From Actinomycetota bacterium (lineage in GTDB: Bacteria > Actinomycetota > Acidimicrobiia > Acidimicrobiales > Ilumatobacteraceae), in assembly GCA_005789925.1 (NCBI GenBank), contig SXWG01000080.1, positions 1 through 9,690 on the forward strand: a stretch of 9,690 nucleotides of DNA. Direction: 5' to 3'. Every line of letters starts with the position of its first letter. Position 1 is the stretch's first letter. The position numbers were made by a program, and so were the translations under genes. A model generated the notes under the pieces. The model was given only the letters and a program-made list of their open reading frames with translations. It was not told the DNA's origin and did not search any database. This document shows positions 5,745 to 9,690 of this stretch, piece after piece.

Positions 5745-6449
5745 ATGAACCGCGATTCTCGAGCTGCACGACTAGCGGCTCTGGGTGATGTACATCGTCT
5801 TGCAATCGTTGACGACCTTGTTGTGTCTGATCACACTCCGCGAGAACTCATGCACAGACACCGCCTCACGTCAAGCTTGTTGGCACATCATCTCGATGTT
5901 CTGGAAAGTGCATCTCTCATCAGACGTCGACAGTCATCCGGAGACCGTCGAAATCGATATGTGGTCCTGATTCCACAGTCACTGAATGGTCTCTTACCTG
6001 ACTCGCAGATTGGATCTTCGTCGACCACTTTCAAGCCACTACGCGCTCTATTTGTCTGTCGGCAAAATTCCGCGCGAAGTCAACTAGCGGCCGCACTCTG
6101 GCGATCTCACCATCTGGGCAAAGCGGAGTCAGCAGGAACTGAACCTGCAGACACCATACATCCATTGACGCTTGAGGCGGCACGACGTGAGCATCTGACA
6201 GTGCCATTGGTAAGGCCGCGACACTTACGTGACGTGCAGATGAAACACGATGTGATCATCTCGGTTTGTGACGAAGCTCGGGAACATGTGGAGGCTCGCG
6301 AAGAGTGGCTTCATTGGTCGCTTCCAGATCCAGCCAAGTCAAGGTCTCTGCGCGCGTTTAAGCGGACCATTGACGAATTGAACGAACGGATCATCATGTT
6401 CAAAAGTCGCCAGATTGAAACAACAACACCTAGAGGAACAGCGCCATGA
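5745..6449 (+). CDS. arsR: ArsR helix-turn-helix regulator fused to ArsC-type (LMW-PTP) arsenate reductase domain
   Basis: The 234-residue product joins two domains in one uninterrupted frame. Residues 1 to about 80 form an ArsR-type winged helix (RLAALGDVHRLAIVDDLV, then LTSSLLAHHLDVLESASLIR as recognition helix, then a basic wing). Residues about 99-222 form a low-molecular-weight phosphatase/ArsC domain: phosphate loop CRQNSARS with Cys105 and Arg111 (CX5R), and a late LPDPA with Asp195 as probable general acid. Only two cysteines exist, Cys105 and Cys175. The third cysteine of thioredoxin-coupled ArsC, expected seven residues after Cys175, is Val182. The DNA-binding domain has no cysteine, so the usual arsenite thiol site is absent there. 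The protein may repress the operon and sense arsenate through the phosphate loop, or reduce arsenate with a mycothiol-type partner. Its stop overlaps the GAPDH start (ATGA). Confidence 0.9.
   Translation: MNRDSRAARLAALGDVHRLAIVDDLVVSDHTPRELMHRHRLTSSLLAHHLDVLESASLIRRRQSSGDRRNRYVVLIPQSLNGLLPDSQIGSSSTTFKPLRALFVCRQNSARSQLAAALWRSHHLGKAESAGTEPADTIHPLTLEAARREHLTVPLVRPRHLRDVQMKHDVIISVCDEAREHVEAREEWLHWSLPDPAKSRSLRAFKRTIDELNERIIMFKSRQIETTTPRGTAP
6432..6437 (+). promoter_or_regulatory. Ribosome binding site of the GAPDH gene (AGAGGA)
   Basis: AGAGGA lies 8 bases before the ATG at 6446, inside the last codons of the arsR-arsC fusion. It supports the overlapping ATGA start and contrasts with the leaderless first gene of the same operon. 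Confidence 0.6.
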
Positions 6450-7459
6450 AAATCCGAGTCGGTATCAACGGTTTTGGGCGAATCGGTCGGCTTGCCGCTA
6501 GGGCCATGGAGGGGAACTCGGACATCGAGTTAGCCCACGTGAACGAAGTCAAGGGTGGGCCCGAGGTGGCTGCGCATCTGCTCGAGTTCGACACCGTCCA
6601 TGGGAGATTTGATGCGAAGATAGAGACGAAGAATGACCACATTTCAATCGACGGTCGCAAGGTCACATTCACGTCGTATGACAGACCTGAGAACATCCCG
6701 TGGGTCGATCTTGGAGTTGACGTCGTAATTGAATCGACTGGAAAATTCAAGACCGATGTCGACTTGCGTCCCCACTTGGCACGCGGTGCTCGTTCCGTCG
6801 TTGTCGCGTGTCCAGTGAAGAGTGAGGATGTGTTGAACATCGTCATGGGCTGCAACGACCATCTCTACCACTTCGACAAGCATCGAATTGTCACAGCGGC
6901 TTCCTGCACAACCAACTCCCTCGCGCCGGTTGTGAAGGTCCTTCATGAATCTGTCGGTATCAAGCAGGGAGCCATCACAACTGTTCACGATGTAACAAAC
7001 ACTCAAGTCATAGTTGATGCACCTCACAAAGACTTGCGTCGTGCGCGTTCTGCACTGAATTCGCTGATCCCGACGTCGACGGGTTCTGCAACTGCGATAA
7101 CTATGATTTACCCAGAGTTGCGCGGGAAGTTGAACGGCATTGCGGTTCGCGTTCCATTGTTGAATGCATCGCTCACAGACTGTGTCTTCACCTTGGAGAA
7201 AAAGGTATCCGTCGATGAAGTCAACGATCTTTTTCGGGAGGCGTCAAAGGGTTCTCTCAAAGGAATTCTTGGTTTTGAAGAGCGGCCGCTTGTGTCAGCA
7301 GATTTCACGAACGACACCCGATCGGGGATTGTCGATGGCCCCTCAACGATGGTCATCGATGGTCACATGGTGAAGGTGCTCGTGTGGTACGACAATGAGA
7401 TGGGCTACGCCCACAGACTTGTCGAACTAACGACCAAAGTCGCTTCTTCACTGAAGTGA
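6446..7459 (+). CDS. gap: Type I glyceraldehyde-3-phosphate dehydrogenase, arsenic-operon type
   Basis: This 337-residue protein is a complete GAPDH: NAD-binding GINGFGRIGR (residues 6-15), catalytic SCTTN with Cys154, catalytic base His181, and the C-terminal YDNEMGYAHR. In ars operons with arsJ, this enzyme accepts arsenate instead of phosphate and makes 1-arseno-3-phosphoglycerate, the substrate exported by ArsJ; this was shown experimentally for a Pseudomonas pair. Several residues depart from housekeeping enzymes. The segment after the catalytic His reads HDVTNTQ rather than the common HAYT-x-DQ. The phosphate-site helix is STGSATAITMIYPEL rather than TTGAAKAV-type. The NAD-ribose acid is Glu34 in VNE where most have Asp. 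MGY replaces WGY near the end. These fit a specialised paralogue rather than the glycolytic gene. It overlaps the upstream fusion gene by four bases and lies seven bases before arsJ. Confidence 0.94.
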   Translation: MKIRVGINGFGRIGRLAARAMEGNSDIELAHVNEVKGGPEVAAHLLEFDTVHGRFDAKIETKNDHISIDGRKVTFTSYDRPENIPWVDLGVDVVIESTGKFKTDVDLRPHLARGARSVVVACPVKSEDVLNIVMGCNDHLYHFDKHRIVTAASCTTNSLAPVVKVLHESVGIKQGAITTVHDVTNTQVIVDAPHKDLRRARSALNSLIPTSTGSATAITMIYPELRGKLNGIAVRVPLLNASLTDCVFTLEKKVSVDEVNDLFREASKGSLKGILGFEERPLVSADFTNDTRSGIVDGPSTMVIDGHMVKVLVWYDNEMGYAHRLVELTTKVASSLK

Positions 7460-7466
7460 GGCGTTC

Positions 7467-8699
7467 GTGAAGCTGCGTAACTATTCGTTGGTAACCGCTG
7501 GATATTGGGTATTCACGCTCACCGATGGTGCTCTACGAATGCTCGTCTTGTTGCACTTCAACGAGCTTGGCTATTCGGCAGTTGCCATTGCATTCCTGTT
7601 TCTTGCATACGAGTTCATGGGAATTCTCACCAATTTGTTGGGTGGCTGGGTTGGTGCACGCAGTGGGCTGAATCGGACGTTGGTCGGCGGCCTCATGTTG
7701 CAGGTCGTCGCTCTATCAGCACTCACTCTCGAGCAGTCCGATTGGCAGCAGTGGCTCTCAGTCGCATTCGTGATGGGTATGCAAGCGCTGTCCGGAATCG
7801 CCAAGGATCTCACGAAGATGAGTTCAAAGAGTGCTGTGAAATCAGTTGCCGGTGACGGCTCCCTATTCAAACTTGTTGCAATCCTGACCGGTTCCAAGAA
7901 CGCATTGAAAGGTGTTGGCTTTTTTCTGGGCGCAGCGCTGCTTTCGTGGCTTAATTATGACGGCGCACTGTGGGTCATGGTCGCGGCCCTTGTCCTGACT
8001 GTCATTGTCCTTCTGATTTTCCTGAATGAAGACATCGGACGGGCCAAGAAGAAACCGCCACTTAGGTCCGTGCTTTCGAAGTCATCGGCAATCAATCGAT
8101 TGTCTGTTGCGCGATTCTTTTTGTTCGGATCACGTGATATTTGGTTCGTCGTTGCCTTGCCGGTGTTCTTGTCTGATCAACTTGGATGGAGTCATCAAGG
8201 TGTTGGTGGCTTTCTTGCTGCATGGGTCATCGGATACGGCATCGTCCAGTCGCTTGCTCCCCGCCTGCTCGTGATGAGTTCCACCGCTACTGATGAAGTT
8301 CATGCCGCTCGACGTTGGGGGCTGATATTGGCTGTGGTGTGCGCGTCAATGTCACTTCTTGTTGCCCTTGATATTGCGAAGACCGTTGCGATTGTCGGAG
8401 GTCTTGTCGTATTCGGGGTCGTGTTCGCGATGAATTCGTCGTTGCATTCGTTCCTCGTGCTTGCATTTTCTGACGATGATGGAGTGTCGATGGATGTCGG
8501 CTTCTATTACTCGGCAAATGCCGCCGGTCGCCTTGTCGGCACCATGCTCTCGGGGCTTCTGTATTTGTGGGGCGACCTGACACTTGCTCTGTGGGGGTCG
8601 ACGGTATTTGTGGTTCTGACGTGGCTTGCGGCTCGCCGCCTACCGTCGATGCCAGACAACGTGGCAATTTCACTCGCCGATGCCGACGGTGGCGACTAG
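7467..8699 (+). CDS. arsJ: ArsJ, MFS permease exporting 1-arseno-3-phosphoglycerate
   Basis: This 410-residue major facilitator transporter is recognisable as ArsJ by its strongly conserved first half: LRNYSLVTAGYWVFTLTDGA (3-22), then LRMLVLLHF, YEFMGILTNLLGGWVGAR (about 48-65), GIAKDLTKMSSKSAVK (100-115) and ILTGSKNALKGVGFFLGA (about 129-146). Hydrophobic helices continue to the C-terminus, as expected for 12 membrane spans. ArsJ expels the arsenate adduct made by the neighbouring GAPDH; outside the cell it breaks down to arsenate and 3-phosphoglycerate, so arsenate leaves without reduction. The GTG at 7467 is used with GAGG (7458-7461) five bases upstream. The GAPDH stop ends at 7459, so the genes are coupled. 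It is followed within a few bases by the sulfatase-like gene. Confidence 0.95.
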   Translation: MKLRNYSLVTAGYWVFTLTDGALRMLVLLHFNELGYSAVAIAFLFLAYEFMGILTNLLGGWVGARSGLNRTLVGGLMLQVVALSALTLEQSDWQQWLSVAFVMGMQALSGIAKDLTKMSSKSAVKSVAGDGSLFKLVAILTGSKNALKGVGFFLGAALLSWLNYDGALWVMVAALVLTVIVLLIFLNEDIGRAKKKPPLRSVLSKSSAINRLSVARFFLFGSRDIWFVVALPVFLSDQLGWSHQGVGGFLAAWVIGYGIVQSLAPRLLVMSSTATDEVHAARRWGLILAVVCASMSLLVALDIAKTVAIVGGLVVFGVVFAMNSSLHSFLVLAFSDDDGVSMDVGFYYSANAAGRLVGTMLSGLLYLWGDLTLALWGSTVFVVLTWLAARRLPSMPDNVAISLADADGGD

Positions 8700-8703
8700 A
8701 CAA

Positions 8704-9690
8704 GTGCCGGTGAAACGCAACGTCCTGCTCATCACTCTCGACCAGTTCAGAGGTGACTGCTTCTCGACAACTCGCGACACCGGGGTCCACACGCCCGGCC
8801 TTCACGAGTTAGCGCGACATGGCGTGCACTTCGAGCGCCACTACAGCCAGGCAAGTCCATGTTCACCGGGACGTGCGTCGCTATACACCGGCATGTACCA
8901 AATGAATCATCGTGTGGTCGCAAACGGCACACCACTTGATCGTTCGTTCGACAACCTTGCACTTGCAGCACGACGTGCGGGGTATCAACCAGCTCTCTTT
9001 GGCTACACCGATCAGGCAGTAGACCCGAGAGAGACAATCGGTGCACATGATCCTCGCTTGCAGTCGTACGAAGGTGTGTTGCCTGGCTTTAATTGTGTAC
9101 TTGACCTCACGAGTGACCATCGTGCGTGGCTTGAGTGGTTGGCATCGCACGATGTCGATGTGAGTGACGGTGCCCTAAAGATGCTCGCCACTGAACATGA
9201 ACGGCATGAATCACTCAGTGTTTCGTCGTTTATGACAGAGCGATATTTCGAATGGTTGGCAGAGCAAGAGCAGGGGTGGTTCTGTCACCTCAGCTATCTC
9301 CGTCCACACTCGCCATATTCAGCAGCAGGAAAGTTCGGATCGATGTACGACCCTGACCAGATAGAGCTTCCAATCGTCCCCGCTAGTGATCGTCACCCTC
9401 TACATGAGTTTCTGCTCGACTTCTGGGTAACGAAAGCGCCCACAGACGATGCAACCATGCGGGCGATGAAGGCGCAGTATCTCGGCATGATCAATGAAGT
9501 TGACGGTCAATTGCTTCGAATTTGGGAAAAGTTGCGTGAGCGAGACGAGTGGGACGACACCATCATCATCGTGTCATCCGACCATGGTGAGATGATGGGA
9601 GACCACGGTCTGAAAGAAAAAGTGGGGTACTGGGAGCAGTCGTACCACATACCGTGTGTGATTCGAGATCCGCGTCACTCGTCATCGCAC
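8704..9690 (+). CDS. Sulfatase-superfamily hydrolase, phosphonate-monoester-hydrolase/choline-sulfatase-like, 3' end cut by window
   Basis: An open frame runs to the window end (329 residues seen; relatives are about 500). It belongs to the alkaline-phosphatase superfamily of formylglycine enzymes. NVLLITLDQFRGD supplies metal ligand Asp13. CSPGRASLYTG holds the Cys53-x-Pro-x-Arg57 sequence that formylglycine-generating enzyme converts. LRPHSPY has His202, and SSDHGEMMGDHG supplies Asp293 and His294. The GYTDQAVDPR segment and the late VGYWEQSYHIPCVIRDP resemble phosphonate monoester hydrolases and choline-sulfatase-like enzymes more than arylsulfatase A types. Those enzymes cleave phosphate diesters, phosphonate monoesters and sulfate esters, often promiscuously. 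There is no signal peptide, so it acts in the cytoplasm. GTG 8704 is chosen for the GGTGG 10 bases upstream; in-frame GTG 8689 (overlapping arsJ) and 8710 are alternatives. The close spacing to arsJ implies the same transcript; the substrate is unknown. Confidence 0.88.
   Translation, partial: MPVKRNVLLITLDQFRGDCFSTTRDTGVHTPGLHELARHGVHFERHYSQASPCSPGRASLYTGMYQMNHRVVANGTPLDRSFDNLALAARRAGYQPALFGYTDQAVDPRETIGAHDPRLQSYEGVLPGFNCVLDLTSDHRAWLEWLASHDVDVSDGALKMLATEHERHESLSVSSFMTERYFEWLAEQEQGWFCHLSYLRPHSPYSAAGKFGSMYDPDQIELPIVPASDRHPLHEFLLDFWVTKAPTDDATMRAMKAQYLGMINEVDGQLLRIWEKLRERDEWDDTIIIVSSDHGEMMGDHGLKEKVGYWEQSYHIPCVIRDPRHSSSH

Noticed and set aside
5985..6050. The arsR-arsC fusion as an artefact of a lost stop between two separate genes
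   Set aside because: The linker is in frame with no remnant start and ribosome site for a separate arsC, and fusions of this kind are a known architecture, so a real fusion is more likely.
6088..7290. Two GCGGCCGC octamers, one in the arsR-arsC fusion and one in the GAPDH gene, as a possible cassette boundary or cloning scar
   Set aside because: Both lie within continuous, conserved coding sequence and encode ordinary residues, so they are coincidental.
8287..8805. Minus-strand open frame of 172 codons across the arsJ end and sulfatase start
   Set aside because: It is antisense to conserved arsJ and sulfatase sequence, is rich in Arg, Gln and Ser, and has no motif or ribosome site.

Overview
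The window looks like a chromosomal segment from a moderately GC-rich actinobacterium. The basis is protein style, frequent GTG starts, and several genes whose start codon lies 6-7 bases after a TANNNT -10 box, as expected for leaderless transcripts. An Acidimicrobiia-type lineage is plausible, but that is inference; no rRNA or marker gene is present to settle it.

Layout. (i) 1-341, plus strand: the C-terminal part of a short-chain dehydrogenase/reductase, cut by the window edge. It converges on a PadR-family regulator (338-859, minus); the two stops share the bases CTAG. (ii) 861-3086, plus: modA-modB-modC, a compact molybdate ABC importer with 1-base and overlapping junctions. It is divergent from padR, and the two starts are almost back to back. 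(iii) 3100-5627, minus: cytochrome P450, then a small winged-helix regulator, then an SbtA-family sodium-dependent bicarbonate permease. The modC and sbtA ends converge with 13 bases between them. (iv) 5745-9690, plus: an arsenic operon. It holds an ArsR helix-turn-helix domain fused to an ArsC-type low-molecular-weight phosphatase domain, a type I glyceraldehyde-3-phosphate dehydrogenase of the arsenic-associated kind, the ArsJ efflux permease, and a sulfatase/phosphonate-monoester-hydrolase-like enzyme that runs off the window end.

How the genes work together. The best-supported pathway is GAPDH plus ArsJ: GAPDH uses arsenate in place of phosphate to make unstable 1-arseno-3-phosphoglycerate, and ArsJ exports it, so arsenate is removed without reduction to arsenite. 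The operon is preceded by an 18-base palindrome, TCTCAATAAAAATTGAGA, lying between the probable -35 and -10. This fits autorepression by the ArsR domain. The fused phosphatase domain keeps the CX5R loop but lacks the third cysteine of thioredoxin-coupled arsenate reductases, and the helix-turn-helix part has no cysteines at all. The fusion may therefore sense arsenate directly or be a mycothiol-type reductase. The tightly linked sulfatase-superfamily gene is the least expected member and the best candidate for an undescribed extension of the arsenic system.

There is no gene-free stretch longer than about 120 bases. I saw no tRNA, rRNA, CRISPR array, insertion sequence or convincing intrinsic terminator.
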